From: Streptomyces roseoverticillatus
Lineage (GTDB): Bacteria > Actinomycetota > Actinomycetes > Streptomycetales > Streptomycetaceae
Direction: 5' to 3'
Assembly (NCBI RefSeq): GCF_000719265.1
Contig: NZ_JOFL01000005.1
Coordinates: 1-64,000, forward strand
DNA length: 64,000 nt
A model generated the notes under the pieces. That model had not been told where the DNA came from. It was given only the letters and a program-made list of their open reading frames with translations, and made no database searches. Positions 53,737-63,982 of the stretch are shown in pieces; the stretch's first letter is position 1; each line of letters begins with the position of its first letter. The translations under genes and the position numbers were made by a program.

Positions 53737-54092
53737 GGGGTTTCCTCCCCCGCTGCGGTGCCGGTCCTTCGTGGTCCTCCGAGGTCTGACACGACGCTAG
53801 GCGCGGGCCGGGTGGAGAGGGATCGGCGCCAGGGCCGAGATAAGGGTGGAGATCCTCACTCCCCGCCTCCACCCGCAGGTGGAGCGGACCGGCCCGGCAG
53901 ACAACCTCCGCCGCTGCGGCGAGCAACCGCCGCGGCGGATTTCGGCGGTGCCGAACCACCATTCCGCTGCCGGGGACACCGGCACCGGACACCGCTCGGC
54001 AACGGGGCCCCGCGCCGTACCGCGGCCTCCGCCCGCGCAGCGCCCCCGCTCCGCGGCAGCGGGCCCCGCGCCGAGCGGTAACGTGGCCCGGC
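53737..54092. other. Divergent promoter region with several inverted repeats
   Basis: These 356 bases lie between two divergent genes. GGGTGGAG (53844-53851) and CTCCACCC (53867-53874) form an 8-bp dyad, with further GGTGGAG copies at 53811 and 53879. A GC-rich imperfect dyad lies at about 53908-53946. I see no coding frame with gene-like properties. Confidence 0.5.
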
Positions 54093-54635
54093 GTGACCAC
54101 ATTGATCTGGATCGTCGCCGCGCTGGTCGTCATCGGCGTCTATCTCAGCTGGACCGCCGGCCGGCTGGACCGCCTGCACAGCCGCATCGACGCCGCCCGC
54201 GCCGCCCTGGACGCCCAGCTCCTGCGCCGCGCCTCCGTCGCCCAGGAGCTCGGCACGGCCGGGGTCCTCGACCCGGCCGCCTCGATCGTGCTCTACCAGG
54301 CCGCGCACGCGGCCCGGCAGGCCGAGGAGGAGCACCGCGAGGTCGCCGAGAGCGAGTTGAGCCAGGCCCTGCGCGCGGTCTTCGCCGAGGCGCCGCAGGT
54401 CGACGCCGTCCGGGAGGCGCCCGGCGGTGAGGAGTCGCTGACCGAGCTGTCCGAGGCGGTGCGCAGGGTGCCCATGGCCAGGCGCTTCCACAACGACGCC
54501 GTGCGTGCCGCGCGCGCCGTGCGCAAGCACCGCGTCGTGCGCTGGTTCCGCCTCGCGGGCCACGCGCCGTTCCCGATGGCCTTCGAGATGGACGACGAGC
54601 CGCCCGCCGTCCTGGAATCCAGGGCGGGCGGCTGA
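54093..54635 (+). CDS. LemA-like membrane-anchored protein
   Basis: This 180-residue protein has one N-terminal membrane helix (LIWIVAALVVIGVYLSW), followed by long amphipathic helices (RLDRLHSRIDAARAALDAQLLRRASVAQEL), resembling the LemA layout of an outside N-terminus and a helical bundle. The resemblance is weak and the function unknown. A hairpin overlaps its stop codon. It is transcribed alone before pdxS. Confidence 0.68.
   Translation: MTTLIWIVAALVVIGVYLSWTAGRLDRLHSRIDAARAALDAQLLRRASVAQELGTAGVLDPAASIVLYQAAHAARQAEEEHREVAESELSQALRAVFAEAPQVDAVREAPGGEESLTELSEAVRRVPMARRFHNDAVRAARAVRKHRVVRWFRLAGHAPFPMAFEMDDEPPAVLESRAGG
54599..54632 (+). terminator. Hairpin overlapping the LemA-like stop codon
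   Basis: A 9-bp stem (gccgcccgc/gcgggcggc) continues as CCTGG-aat-CCAGG after a small bulge. It covers the last codons of the gene, about 100 bases before pdxS. Confidence 0.55.
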
Positions 54636-54736
54636 GCGGACAAGCCACCGGCCTCCGATTGGCTCTTTTTCCGGGGAAAGCCCGCTCGGTTGTATGAGGG
54701 TCGCAGCATCACCGCCCTTGATAGTGAGGTCACAAC

Positions 54737-55651
54737 GTGTCCAGCACGGTCCCCAGCACGTCCACCACCCCCGAGACCGGTACCGCCCGCGTCAAGCGCG
54801 GCATGGCCGAGCAGCTCAAGGGCGGCGTGATCATGGACGTCGTCAACGCCGAGCAGGCGAAGATCGCCGAGGACGCGGGCGCGGTCGCCGTCATGGCGCT
54901 CGAGCGGGTGCCGGCCGACATCCGCAAGGACGGCGGCGTGGCCCGCATGTCCGACCCCAACATGATCGAAGAGATCATCGGCGCCGTCTCCATCCCGGTC
55001 ATGGCCAAGTCCCGTATCGGCCACTTCGTCGAGGCCCAGGTCCTGCAGTCGCTCGGCGTCGACTACATCGACGAGTCCGAGGTCCTCACCCCGGCCGACG
55101 AGATCAACCACTCCGACAAGTGGGCCTTCACCACCCCCTTCGTCTGCGGTGCCACCAACCTGGGCGAGGCCCTGCGCCGCATCGCCGAGGGCGCCGCCAT
55201 GATCCGCTCCAAGGGCGAGGCCGGCACCGGCAACGTCGTGGAGGCCGTGCGCCACCTGCGCCAGATCAAGAACGAGATCGCGAAGCTGCGCGGCTTCGAC
55301 AACAACGAGCTCTTCGCCGCCGCCAAGGACCTGCGCGCCCCGTACGAGCTCGTCAAGGAGGTCGCCGAGCTCGGCAAGCTGCCGGTCGTCCTCTTCTCCG
55401 CCGGTGGCGTCGCCACCCCCGCCGACGCCGCGCTGATGCGCCAGCTCGGCGCCGAGGGCGTCTTCGTCGGCTCCGGCATCTTCAAGTCCGGCGACCCGGC
55501 CAAGCGCGCCGCCGCCATCGTGAAGGCCACCACCTTCTACGACGACCCGAAGGTCATCGCGGACGCCTCCCGCAACCTCGGCGAGGCCATGGTCGGCATC
55601 AACTGCGACACCCTCCCCGAGGCCGAGCGCTACGCCAACCGCGGCTGGTAA
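54737..55651 (+). CDS. pdxS: Pyridoxal 5'-phosphate synthase lyase subunit
   Basis: This 304-residue TIM-barrel enzyme makes PLP from ribose 5-phosphate, glyceraldehyde 3-phosphate and ammonia supplied by PdxT. It has [34 protein letters not shown] and [15 protein letters not shown] with the catalytic lysine, then [10 protein letters not shown]. The first 20 residues are a Ser/Thr/Pro-rich extension. GTG 54737 is the chosen start. pdxT follows after 132 bases on the same strand. Confidence 0.96.
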   Translation: MSSTVPSTSTTPETGTARVKRGMAEQLKGGVIMDVVNAEQAKIAEDAGAVAVMALERVPADIRKDGGVARMSDPNMIEEIIGAVSIPVMAKSRIGHFVEAQVLQSLGVDYIDESEVLTPADEINHSDKWAFTTPFVCGATNLGEALRRIAEGAAMIRSKGEAGTGNVVEAVRHLRQIKNEIAKLRGFDNNELFAAAKDLRAPYELVKEVAELGKLPVVLFSAGGVATPADAALMRQLGAEGVFVGSGIFKSGDPAKRAAAIVKATTFYDDPKVIADASRNLGEAMVGINCDTLPEAERYANRGW

Positions 55652-55783
55652 CACCCACCGCTTCCCCGGCCGGGCGGTCCGCGCACACGGCGGGCCGCCC
55701 AGCCGTCTCCCACCCGTCACCCGACCACCGCCCCTCACGGAGCGCTTCGCGCGCCCCTCGTTCTCGCGAGACGGAGAACTCCC

Positions 55784-56383
55784 GTGGCATCCCTTTCCAC
55801 GCCCACCATCGGTGTCCTCGCCCTCCAGGGCGACGTCCGCGAGCACCTCATCGCCCTCGCCGCCGCCGACGCCCTCGCCCGCCCGGTGCGCCGCCCCGAA
55901 GAGCTCGCGGAGATCGACGGCCTGGTGATACCCGGTGGCGAGTCCACCACCATGTCCAAGCTCGCCGTCGTCTTCGGCATGCTGGAGCCGCTGCGCGAGC
56001 GCGTGAAGGCCGGGATGCCGGTCTACGGCACCTGCGCCGGCATGATCATGCTGGCCGACAAGCTCCTGGACGGCCGGGAGGACCAGGAGACGCTCGGCGG
56101 CATCGACATGATCGTCCGCCGCAACGCCTTCGGCCGGCAGAACGAGTCCTTCGAGGCGGCCGTCGAGATGGCCGGCATCGAGGGCGGCCCCGTCGAGGGC
56201 GTCTTCATCCGCGCCCCCTGGGTCGAGTCCGTCGGCGCCGCCGCCGAGGTCGTCGCCACCCACGACGGCCACACCGTCGCCGTGCGCCAGGGCAACGTGC
56301 TGGCCACGTCCTTCCACCCGGAGCTCACCGGCGACCACCGCGTCCACGCCCTGTTCGTGGACATGGTGCGCGCAGCCCGGTAG
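55784..56383 (+). CDS. pdxT: Pyridoxal 5'-phosphate synthase glutaminase subunit
   Basis: This 199-residue class-I glutaminase delivers ammonia to PdxS. It has [32 protein letters not shown], the nucleophile in [12 protein letters not shown] near residue 82, and the His-Glu pair in [13 protein letters not shown] near residue 176. The start ATG/GTG region fits GTG 55784. It is probably co-transcribed with pdxS. Confidence 0.95.
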   Translation: MASLSTPTIGVLALQGDVREHLIALAAADALARPVRRPEELAEIDGLVIPGGESTTMSKLAVVFGMLEPLRERVKAGMPVYGTCAGMIMLADKLLDGREDQETLGGIDMIVRRNAFGRQNESFEAAVEMAGIEGGPVEGVFIRAPWVESVGAAAEVVATHDGHTVAVRQGNVLATSFHPELTGDHRVHALFVDMVRAAR

Positions 56384-56446
56384 CCCGGTCCCGGTAGGAT
56401 CTCTGTCGTTCGTTTCAGAAGTTGGTTACGCGAAGGAGACAGGCAG

Positions 56447-57199
56447 ATGTCCGGCCACTCTAAATGGGCTACGACGAAGCACAAGAAGGCCGTGATCGAT
56501 GCCAAGCGCGGCAAGCTCTTCGCGAAGCTGATCAAGAACATCGAGGTCGCGGCCCGCATGGGCGGCGTCGACATCGAGGGCAACCCGACCCTCTACGACG
56601 CCATCCAGAAGGCGAAGAAGCAGTCGGTCCCCAACAAGAACATCGACTCCGCGGTCAAGCGCGGCGGCGGTCTTGAGGCCGGCGGCGCCGACTACGAGAC
56701 GATCATGTACGAGGGTTACGGACCGAACGGCGTCGCGGTCCTCATCGAGTGCCTCACCGACAACCGCAACCGCGCCGCCTCCGACGTGCGCGTCGCCATG
56801 ACCCGCAACGGCGGCTCCATGGCCGACCCGGGCTCGGTGTCGTACCTGTTCAACCGCAAGGGCGTCATCATCGTCCCCAAGGGCGAACTGACCGAGGACG
56901 ACGTCCTGGGCGCGGTCCTGGACGCCGGCGCCGAGGAGGTCAACGACCTCGGCGAGAGCTTCGAGGTCATCAGCGAGGCCACTGACCTGGTCGCGGTCCG
57001 CACCGCGCTCCAGGAGGCGGGCATCGACTACGACTCCGCCGAGGCCAACTTCGTCCCCACCATGCAGGTGGAGCTCGACGAGGACGCCGCGCGCAAGATC
57101 TTCAAGCTGATCGACGCGCTCGAGGACAGCGACGACGTCCAGAACGTGTTCGCCAACTTCGACGTCTCCGACGACGTCATGGCGAAGGTCGACGCGTAA
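56447..57199 (+). CDS. yebC: YebC/PmpR-family protein
   Basis: This 250-residue protein begins [25 protein letters not shown], the invariant YebC start, and contains [22 protein letters not shown] near residue 89 and [12 protein letters not shown]. The family was long called transcriptional regulators; more recent work links it to translation of proline stretches. GAAGGAGA precedes ATG 56447. It sits between pdxT and ruvC as in many actinobacteria and is followed by a strong terminator. Confidence 0.95.
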   Translation: MSGHSKWATTKHKKAVIDAKRGKLFAKLIKNIEVAARMGGVDIEGNPTLYDAIQKAKKQSVPNKNIDSAVKRGGGLEAGGADYETIMYEGYGPNGVAVLIECLTDNRNRAASDVRVAMTRNGGSMADPGSVSYLFNRKGVIIVPKGELTEDDVLGAVLDAGAEEVNDLGESFEVISEATDLVAVRTALQEAGIDYDSAEANFVPTMQVELDEDAARKIFKLIDALEDSDDVQNVFANFDVSDDVMAKVDA

Positions 57200-57217
57200 G
57201 ACTTCCGGCTGCGGTCG

Positions 57218-57259
57218 GCGGACGGGCCGGCGGGGAACACACCCCGCCGGCCCGTCCGC
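57218..57259 (+). terminator. 18-bp-stem terminator after yebC
   Basis: Two perfect 18-base arms (57218-57235 and 57242-57259) with loop aacaca lie 19 bases after the yebC stop and separate it from the ruv operon. Confidence 0.85.
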
Positions 57260-57323
57260 ATGACCGGCCGTTGTCAGTGGCAGCCGGTAGCCTGCCCGGG
57301 CAGGTGAGCGAAGGGATGGTGCG

Positions 57324-57875
57324 ATGCGGGTGCTGGGGGTGGACCCGGGCCTGACGCGGTGCGGCGTCGGCGTGGTCGAGGGCACCGCGGGCCGCCCGCT
57401 GCGCATGGCCGGGGTCGGCGTGATCCGCACCCCCGCGGACGCCGAGGTCGCCGACCGCCTCGTCCTCATAGAGCGCGGCATCGAGCAGTGGCTCGACGAG
57501 CACCGGCCCGAATTCGTCGCCGTGGAGCGCGTCTTCAGCCAGCACAACGTCAGCACGGTCATGGGCACCGCCCAGGCCAGCGCCGTCGCCATGCTGTGCG
57601 CCGCCCGCCGCGGCCTGCCCGTCGCCCTGCACACCCCCAGCGAGGTCAAGGCCGCCGTCACCGGCTCCGGCCGGGCCGACAAGGCCCAGGTCGGCTCCAT
57701 GGTCACCCGCCTCCTGCGGCTCGACGCCCCGCCCAAGCCCGCCGACGCCGCCGACGCCCTGGCCCTGGCCATCTGCCACATCTGGCGCGCCCCGGCGGCC
57801 GGCCGCCTGCAGCAGCTCGCCGCCGCCCAGCGCCGCGCCACCGCTCCCGTACGCCTCCCGAAGGGCACCCGATGA
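57324..57875 (+). CDS. ruvC: Holliday junction resolvase RuvC
   Basis: This 183-residue endonuclease resolves Holliday junctions. The acidic catalytic residues are visible in [12 protein letters not shown] near residue 6, [15 protein letters not shown] near residue 66 and [16 protein letters not shown] near residue 140. The length is typical. ATG 57324 follows GAAGGGATGG. Its stop overlaps the ruvA start (ATGA). Confidence 0.95.
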   Translation: MRVLGVDPGLTRCGVGVVEGTAGRPLRMAGVGVIRTPADAEVADRLVLIERGIEQWLDEHRPEFVAVERVFSQHNVSTVMGTAQASAVAMLCAARRGLPVALHTPSEVKAAVTGSGRADKAQVGSMVTRLLRLDAPPKPADAADALALAICHIWRAPAAGRLQQLAAAQRRATAPVRLPKGTR

Positions 57876-58489
57876 TCGCCTTCGTCTCCGGCCCCGTCGC
57901 CGCCCTCGCCCCCGACACCGCGGTCGTCGAGGTCGGCGGCATCGGCATGGCCGTCCAGTGCACGCCCGGCACCCTGGCCGGCCTGCGCGTCGGGCAGCAG
58001 GCCCGCCTCGCCACCTCCCTCGTCGTCCGCGAGGACTCCCTGACCCTCTACGGCTTCGCAGACGACGACGAGCGCCAGACCTTCGAACTGCTGCAGACCG
58101 CGAGCGGAGTGGGCCCCCGCCTCGCCCAGGCCATGCTCGCCGTCCACAGCCCCGACGCCCTCCGGCAGGCCTTCGCCTCGGCCGACGAGAAGGCGCTCAC
58201 CGCCGTCCCCGGCATCGGCAAGAAGGGCGCGCAGAAGCTGCTCCTGGAGCTGAAGGACCGGCTCGGCAAGCCGGCCGGCTCCGCCGCGGCAGCCCCGGCC
58301 CCCGCCGCCGCGGGCTGGCGCGATCAGCTGCACGCCGCGCTCGTCGGCCTCGGCTACGCCCCGCGCGAGGCCGACGAGGCCGTGGCCACGGTGGCGCCCA
58401 AGGCGGAGGCGGTGATCGCCGAGGGCGGCACGCCGCAGGTCGGCCAGCTGCTGCGGGCCGCGCTGCAGACGCTGAACCGGGCGCGGTGA
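57872..58489 (+). CDS. ruvA: Holliday junction branch-migration subunit RuvA
   Basis: This 205-residue protein binds the Holliday junction and loads RuvB. It starts [25 protein letters not shown] (OB domain) and has two helix-hairpin-helix motifs ([36 protein letters not shown]). After an Ala/Pro linker near residue 135, a C-terminal RuvB-contacting domain ([16 protein letters not shown]) follows. It overlaps ruvC by four bases. Confidence 0.95.
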   Translation: MIAFVSGPVAALAPDTAVVEVGGIGMAVQCTPGTLAGLRVGQQARLATSLVVREDSLTLYGFADDDERQTFELLQTASGVGPRLAQAMLAVHSPDALRQAFASADEKALTAVPGIGKKGAQKLLLELKDRLGKPAGSAAAAPAPAAAGWRDQLHAALVGLGYAPREADEAVATVAPKAEAVIAEGGTPQVGQLLRAALQTLNRAR

Positions 58490-58562
58490 GTCCTTCGGAG
58501 GGCGCCCCCGGCCCTGCGGAACGACCGCCCGCACACCACCATCCAACCGTGAGGTTTCACCC

Positions 58563-59639
58563 GTGAACTGGGACGACGCATCCGACCCCGCAGGCGACCG
58601 CCTCGTCGGCACCGACGCCGACGGCGAGGACCGGGCCGTCGAGGCCGCGCTGCGCCCCAAGGACCTCGGCGAGTTCGTCGGCCAGGAGCGCGTCCGCGAG
58701 CAGCTCGACCTCGTCCTCAAGGCCGCCCGCGCCCGTGGTGCCACCGCCGACCACGTGCTGCTCTCCGGCGCCCCCGGGCTCGGCAAGACCACCCTCTCGA
58801 TGATCATCGCGGCCGAGATGGGCGCCCCCATCCGCATCACTTCCGGCCCCGCCATCCAGCACGCCGGCGACCTCGCCGCGATCCTCTCCTCCCTCACCGA
58901 GGGGGAGGTCCTCTTCCTCGACGAGATCCACCGCATGTCGCGGCCCGCCGAGGAGATGCTGTACATGGCCATGGAGGACTTCCGCGTCGACGTGATCGTC
59001 GGCAAGGGCCCCGGCGCCACCGCCATCCCCCTGGAGCTGCCGCCCTTCACCCTCGTCGGCGCCACCACCAGGGCCGGCCTCCTGCCGCCCCCGCTGCGCG
59101 ACCGCTTCGGCTTCACCGGGCACATGGAGTTCTACGCCCCCGCCGAGCTGCAGCGCGTGGTGCACCGCTCCGCCCGCCTGCTGGACGTGGAGATAGCGGA
59201 CCAGGGCGCCGCCGAGATCGCCGGCCGCTCCCGCGGCACCCCCCGCATCGCGAACCGCCTGCTGCGCCGCGTCCGCGACTACGCCCAGGTCAAGGCCGAC
59301 GGAGTGATCACGCGCGAGATCGCCGCCCAGGCCCTGGACGTCTACGAGGTCGACGCCCGCGGCCTCGACCGCCTCGACCGCGCCGTCCTGACCGCCCTCC
59401 TCAAGCTCTTCGGCGGCGGCCCGGTCGGCCTGTCGACGCTGGCCGTGGCCGTCGGCGAGGAGCGCGAGACGGTCGAGGAGGTCGCCGAGCCGTTCCTCGT
59501 CCGCGAGGGCCTGCTGGCCCGTACGCCCAGGGGCCGCATCGCCACCCCCGCCGCGTGGGACCACCTCGGCCTCCCGCGCGGCGCCGGTGCGGCGGGCCCG
59601 GCGGGCACCCCGCCCCAGCAGGGCCTCTTCGGCGGGTGA
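58563..59639 (+). CDS. ruvB: Holliday junction helicase RuvB
   Basis: This 358-residue AAA+ motor drives branch migration. It has [22 protein letters not shown] sequence near residue 35, Walker [13 protein letters not shown] near residue 66, Walker [11 protein letters not shown] near residue 118, and the arginine finger region STRAGLL-like [17 protein letters not shown] winged helix ends the protein. GTG 58563 is preceded by a weak GAGG. It is the third gene of the ruvCAB unit. Confidence 0.96.
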   Translation: MNWDDASDPAGDRLVGTDADGEDRAVEAALRPKDLGEFVGQERVREQLDLVLKAARARGATADHVLLSGAPGLGKTTLSMIIAAEMGAPIRITSGPAIQHAGDLAAILSSLTEGEVLFLDEIHRMSRPAEEMLYMAMEDFRVDVIVGKGPGATAIPLELPPFTLVGATTRAGLLPPPLRDRFGFTGHMEFYAPAELQRVVHRSARLLDVEIADQGAAEIAGRSRGTPRIANRLLRRVRDYAQVKADGVITREIAAQALDVYEVDARGLDRLDRAVLTALLKLFGGGPVGLSTLAVAVGEERETVEEVAEPFLVREGLLARTPRGRIATPAAWDHLGLPRGAGAAGPAGTPPQQGLFGG

Positions 59640-59800
59640 CGGCGCGGGGGCTGGTCGGGTCAGGAACCACGGTGCCATGCTGGGCGTTGTTCCATAGGCG
59701 CGGACTCGCTTAGACTCCGCCGATGCCGTCCGGTACCGGCACGGCATACCACCCCCGTAGAAGGCCGCCTCCCGCGGTCGTGTGAAGGAAACCCCGTCCC

Positions 59801-60316
59801 GTGAATATCGTGACTCTCCTGCCGTTCATCGTGCTCATCGGGGCCGTGTTCCTGATGACGCGGTCGGCCAAGAACAAGCAGCGCCAGGCGGCGCAGATGC
59901 GCGACCAGATGCACCCGGGCACCGGTGTGCGGACGATCGGCGGCATGTACGCAACCGTCAAGGAGGTCAACGACGACACGGTCCTCCTCGAGGTGGCCCC
60001 CGGCGTCCACGCCATCTACGCGAAGAACGCCATCGGTGCCGTCCTGGAGGACGCGGAGTACAACCGCATCGTCCACGGGATCGACCCGGAGTCCGAGACC
60101 CCTGTCGTCCCGGACGACGCGTCGTCGCTGACCGAGGCCGATGCCGAGGCCCCGGCCGACAAGAAGATCGACCTGGGCAAGGGCGAGGCCGCGGAGGCGG
60201 AGAAGGCCGCGGAGCCGGAGTCCGCGGACAAGGCCGCGGAGCCGCAGGCCAAGGACGTGAAGGACGCCAAGGGCGCCGAGCGGGACGGCAAGGACGGCGA
60301 CACCGACGCGAAGTAG
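59801..60316 (+). CDS. yajC: Preprotein translocase subunit YajC
   Basis: This 171-residue protein has one N-terminal membrane span (IVTLLPFIVLIGAVFLM), then the conserved cytoplasmic part RQAAQMRDQMHPGTGVRTIGGMYATV. Residues after about 105 are a Lys/Glu/Ala-rich tail longer than in most bacteria. It associates with SecDF and SecYEG. GTG 59801 follows AAGGAA. A long hairpin separates it from secD. Confidence 0.93.
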   Translation: MNIVTLLPFIVLIGAVFLMTRSAKNKQRQAAQMRDQMHPGTGVRTIGGMYATVKEVNDDTVLLEVAPGVHAIYAKNAIGAVLEDAEYNRIVHGIDPESETPVVPDDASSLTEADAEAPADKKIDLGKGEAAEAEKAAEPESADKAAEPQAKDVKDAKGAERDGKDGDTDAK

Positions 60317-60320
60317 CCCA

Positions 60321-60368
60321 TCGGGGAACCGCGGAGCACTGCTCGGTCAGTGCGCCGCGGTTCCCCGA
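60321..60368 (+). terminator. Long hairpin between yajC and secD
   Basis: A perfect 14-bp stem (tcggggaaccgcgg / ccgcggttccccga) continues into an inner GCACTG-ctcggt-CAGTGC hairpin. It suggests that secD has its own promoter or that yajC is expressed separately. Confidence 0.78.
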
Positions 60369-60463
60369 CGGTCTAGGCTCCGGCGGGGGGCAGGTCCCCA
60401 CTACATTCGTGGCCGCCCGGCAACAGCACGGCCCCGGGCGGTTGGACAGGGAGAAACGACAAG

Positions 60464-62305
60464 GTGGCAGCACCGAAGAAGGGCCGCAGGTCCCCGGGCG
60501 GCCAGGGCAGGCCGGGCCGGGTCCTGGCCCTGATCCTGATCGCCATGGTGGCGCTCACCGGGGGGATGTTCGCCTCCGGGCGGACCACACCGCGGTTGGG
60601 CATCGACCTCGCGGGCGGCACCAGCTTCACGCTGGAGGCCAAGAACGAGCCCGGCAAGCCCAACGCGATCAACCCGACCAACATGAACACCGCGGTCGGC
60701 ATCATCGAGCGGCGTGTCAACGGTCTCGGCGTCACCGAGGCCGAGGTCCAGACGCAGGGCGACAACCACATCATCGTGAACATCCCCAAGGGGACGAACG
60801 CGAAGCAGGCCCGCCAGCAGGTCGGCACCACCGCCAAGCTCGGCTTCCGCCCCGTGTTGTCCGTGGCCCCCGGTGCGAAGACCGAGCCCACTCCCAACGC
60901 GTCCTCTCCCGGTAAGGACTCCGGCAAGGCCAAGGACGACAAGGCCAAGGACGACAAGAACAAGCCGTCCGGCTCGCCCTCCGCCTCCGCCTCGGCCGGC
61001 AGCCCCTCCGCGAGCGCGAGCCCGCGCCAGCAGGGCCGCCCCGTCACCGACGCCGTCAAGGCCGACGCCACCCCGTCCGCCTCGGCCGTCGCCAAGGACG
61101 ACAAGGCGAAGGACGAGAAGAAGGACGACGCCAAGAAGGACGACAAGGCGAAGGACGACAAGTCCAAGGAGCCCACGCCGTCCCCGGCCGACGTCGCCGC
61201 GCTGCAGAAGCAGCTCGACGCCCTGGACTGCACCACCCCCGAAGGCCGCGCCAAGGCCAACGAGGCCGCGTCGAGCGCCAAGACCACCGACGTCATCGTC
61301 GCGTGCAAGAAGGACGGTTCGGCCAAGGAGATCCTCGGCCCGGTGTCCGTCGAGGGCACCAACGTCACCGGCGCCAGCGCCGTCTTCGACAGCCAGCAGG
61401 GCCGCGGCTGGCTCGTCCAGCTGAAGTTCGACTCCACCGGCTCCAAGAAGTTCGCCGCGGTCACCGGCCAGCTCGCGAGCAAGCAGGCCCCGCAGAACCA
61501 GTTCGCGATCGTGCTGGACGGCGAGGTCGTCTCCGACCCGTCCGTCTCGACCTCGATCACCGGCGGCCAGGCGGAGATCTCCGGCGGCTTCACCCAGGCC
61601 ACCGCCCAGGACCTGGCCAACGTGCTGTCCTACGGCGCCCTGCCGCTCTCCTTCGACGTCGTCACCGAGCAGACGGTCACCGCCGCGCTCGGCGGGGACC
61701 AACTGCGCGCCGGCCTCCTCGCCGGTGCCATCGGCCTCCTCCTGGTCGTCGTCTACCTCGTGGCGTACTACCGCGGTCTCGCGCTCGTCGCCCTCGCCAG
61801 CCTCCTGTGCTCGGCGATCCTCACCTACGTGATCATGGTGCTGCTGGGCCAGGCCATCGGCTTCGCGCTGAACCTGCCGGCCGTCTGCGGTGCGATCGTC
61901 GCGATCGGCATCACCGCCGACTCCTTCATCGTCTACTTCGAGCGCATCCGCGACGAGATCCGCGAGGGCCGCACGCTGCGCCCGGCGGTCGAGCGCGGCT
62001 GGCCGCGCGCCCGCCGCACGATCCTGGTCTCCGACTTCGTGTCGTTCCTCGCCGCCGCGGTGCTCTTCATCGTCACCGTCGGCAAGGTGCAGGGCTTCGC
62101 GTTCACGCTCGGCCTGACCACGCTCCTCGACGTCGTCGTGGTCTTCTTCTTCACCAAGCCGCTGATGACGCTCCTCGCCCGGCGCAAGTTCTTCGCGAGC
62201 GGGCATCCGTGGTCCGGGCTCGACCCCAAGCGGCTCGGCGTCAAGCCGCCGCTGCGGGCCTCCCGCCGCCGCCCCTCCGCCCCCGCCGACCCGAAGGAGG
62301 CGTGA
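60464..62305 (+). CDS. secD: Protein translocase subunit SecD
   Basis: This 613-residue RND-type protein uses the proton gradient to finish protein export. It has an N-terminal membrane span, the D1 motif GIDLAGGTSFTLEAK near residue 48, a large outside P1 domain and five more spans near residues 415-590 (ITADSFIVYFERIRDEIREGR is conserved). Residues about 146-243 are a Lys/Asp/Ala/Ser-rich insertion with repeated KDDKAKDDK words, which lengthens P1. The secF start follows one base after its stop. Confidence 0.95.
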   Translation: MAAPKKGRRSPGGQGRPGRVLALILIAMVALTGGMFASGRTTPRLGIDLAGGTSFTLEAKNEPGKPNAINPTNMNTAVGIIERRVNGLGVTEAEVQTQGDNHIIVNIPKGTNAKQARQQVGTTAKLGFRPVLSVAPGAKTEPTPNASSPGKDSGKAKDDKAKDDKNKPSGSPSASASAGSPSASASPRQQGRPVTDAVKADATPSASAVAKDDKAKDEKKDDAKKDDKAKDDKSKEPTPSPADVAALQKQLDALDCTTPEGRAKANEAASSAKTTDVIVACKKDGSAKEILGPVSVEGTNVTGASAVFDSQQGRGWLVQLKFDSTGSKKFAAVTGQLASKQAPQNQFAIVLDGEVVSDPSVSTSITGGQAEISGGFTQATAQDLANVLSYGALPLSFDVVTEQTVTAALGGDQLRAGLLAGAIGLLLVVVYLVAYYRGLALVALASLLCSAILTYVIMVLLGQAIGFALNLPAVCGAIVAIGITADSFIVYFERIRDEIREGRTLRPAVERGWPRARRTILVSDFVSFLAAAVLFIVTVGKVQGFAFTLGLTTLLDVVVVFFFTKPLMTLLARRKFFASGHPWSGLDPKRLGVKPPLRASRRRPSAPADPKEA

Positions 62306-62306
62306 G

Positions 62307-63419
62307 ATGTCCAAGCTCGGCAATCTCGGTGCCCGGCTCTACCGCGGCGAGGTCGGCTACGACTTCGTGGCCAAGCGGAAGATCTGGTACGGCATCTCGA
62401 TCCTCATCACCATCACGGCCATCGTCGGCCTGGCGGTGCGCGGCCTGAACATGGGCATCGAGTTCTCCGGCGGCGCGGTCTTCACCACGCCCAAGACCTC
62501 GGTCTCGGCGGACGCCGCCCGCCAGACGGCGGAGGAGGCCTCCGGCCACACCGCGATCGTCCAGAAGCTCGGCAACGGCCCGCTGCGCATCCAGGTCAGC
62601 GACGTCACCACCGAGCAGTCGCGCGCCACCCAGGAAGCCCTGGCCAAGAAGCTCGGCGTCTCCACGGACAAGGTCAACACCGACATCGTCGGCCCGAGCT
62701 GGGGCGACCAGATCGCCAACAAGGCATGGACCGGCCTGGCCGTCTTCATGATCCTCGTGGTGATCTACCTCGCGATCGCCTTCGAGTGGCGGATGGCGCT
62801 CGCCGCCCTGGTCGCACTGATCCACGACCTCACCATCACCGTCGGCGTCTACGCCCTGGTCGGCTTCGAGGTCACCCCGGGCACCGTGATCGGTCTGCTC
62901 ACCATCCTCGGTTACTCCCTCTACGACACCGTCGTCGTCTTCGACGGCCTGAAGGAGAGCTCGAAGGACATCACGAAGCAGACCCGCTTCACCTACAGCG
63001 AGATCGCCAACCGCAGCCTCAACGGCACCCTGGTGCGCTCGATCAACACCACCGTGGTGGCGCTGCTGCCGGTCGCCGGCCTGCTGTTCATCGGCGGCGG
63101 CTTCCTCGGCGCGGGCATGCTCAACGACATCTCGCTCGCCCTGTTCGTCGGCCTCGCGGCCGGCGCCTATTCCTCGATCTTCATCGCCACCCCGCTGGTC
63201 GCCGACTTCAAGGAGCGCGACCCGCAGATGAAGGCCCTGACCAAGCGGGTGCGCGCCAAGCGCGCCGCCGCGGCCGCGAAGGGCGAGGCGGGCGAGGCGG
63301 AGCCGCGCGACGCCGTCCCCGGAGCGGAGAACGACGAGGACGAGGACACCGGCACCGCCGGCGTCGTCGCCCCCCGCGCCCGCGGCAGCCGCGGCCGTGC
63401 CCAGGGGAAGCGCCGATGA
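62307..63419 (+). CDS. secF: Protein translocase subunit SecF
   Basis: This 370-residue partner of SecD has six membrane segments and the motifs GIEFSGGAVF near residue 51, GYSLYDTVVVFDGLKE near residue 200 and RSINTTVVALLPVAGLLFIGG. A charged tail with acidic and Arg-rich parts extends the C-terminus. ATG 62307 has AAGGAGG upstream, within the secD 3' end. Its stop overlaps the apt start (ATGA). Confidence 0.95.
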   Translation: MSKLGNLGARLYRGEVGYDFVAKRKIWYGISILITITAIVGLAVRGLNMGIEFSGGAVFTTPKTSVSADAARQTAEEASGHTAIVQKLGNGPLRIQVSDVTTEQSRATQEALAKKLGVSTDKVNTDIVGPSWGDQIANKAWTGLAVFMILVVIYLAIAFEWRMALAALVALIHDLTITVGVYALVGFEVTPGTVIGLLTILGYSLYDTVVVFDGLKESSKDITKQTRFTYSEIANRSLNGTLVRSINTTVVALLPVAGLLFIGGGFLGAGMLNDISLALFVGLAAGAYSSIFIATPLVADFKERDPQMKALTKRVRAKRAAAAAKGEAGEAEPRDAVPGAENDEDEDTGTAGVVAPRARGSRGRAQGKRR

Positions 63420-63982
63420 GCGCCACCGGGGTCGGCCCCGCCGACGAGAAGCTGCGTGACCTGCTGCTCGGGCACATCCACGACGTGCCCGACTACCCCA
63501 AGCCGGGCGTGATGTTCAAGGACATCACCCCGCTGCTCGCCGACGCCACCGCGTTCGCCGCCCTGACCGACGCCCTGGCGGAGGCGTGCAGGCGCCACGG
63601 CGCCACCAAGGTCGTCGGCCTGGAGGCCCGGGGCTTCATCCTCGGCGCCCCGGCCGCCGTCCGCGCAGGGCTCGGCTTCGTGCCCGTGCGCAAGGCGGGC
63701 AAGCTCCCCGGAGCCACGCTGGCCCAGGCGTACGAGCTGGAGTACGGCACGGCGGAGATCGAGATGCACGCCGATGCGGTGGGCCCGGGCGACCGCGTCC
63801 TCGTCATCGACGACGTGCTGGCCACGGGCGGCACCGCCGAGGCCTCGGTCCGGCTGATCCGCCGGGCCGGCGCCGAGGTGGCCGGGGTCGTCGTGCTCAT
63901 GGAGCTCGGCTTCCTGCCCGGCCGCGAGCGGCTCTCCGGCGCCCTCGAAGCGGCGCCGCTGGAGGCACTGATCACCGTCTGA
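63416..63982 (+). CDS. apt: Adenine phosphoribosyltransferase
   Basis: This 188-residue enzyme salvages adenine with PRPP to give AMP. It has DYPKPGVMFKDITPLL near residue 23, GLEARGFILGAP near residue 68 and the PRPP loop VLVIDDVLATGGTAEAS near residue 128. It overlaps secF by four bases. In Streptomyces the next gene is usually relA, outside this window. The last 18 bases hold nothing further. Confidence 0.95.
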   Translation: MSATGVGPADEKLRDLLLGHIHDVPDYPKPGVMFKDITPLLADATAFAALTDALAEACRRHGATKVVGLEARGFILGAPAAVRAGLGFVPVRKAGKLPGATLAQAYELEYGTAEIEMHADAVGPGDRVLVIDDVLATGGTAEASVRLIRRAGAEVAGVVVLMELGFLPGRERLSGALEAAPLEALITV

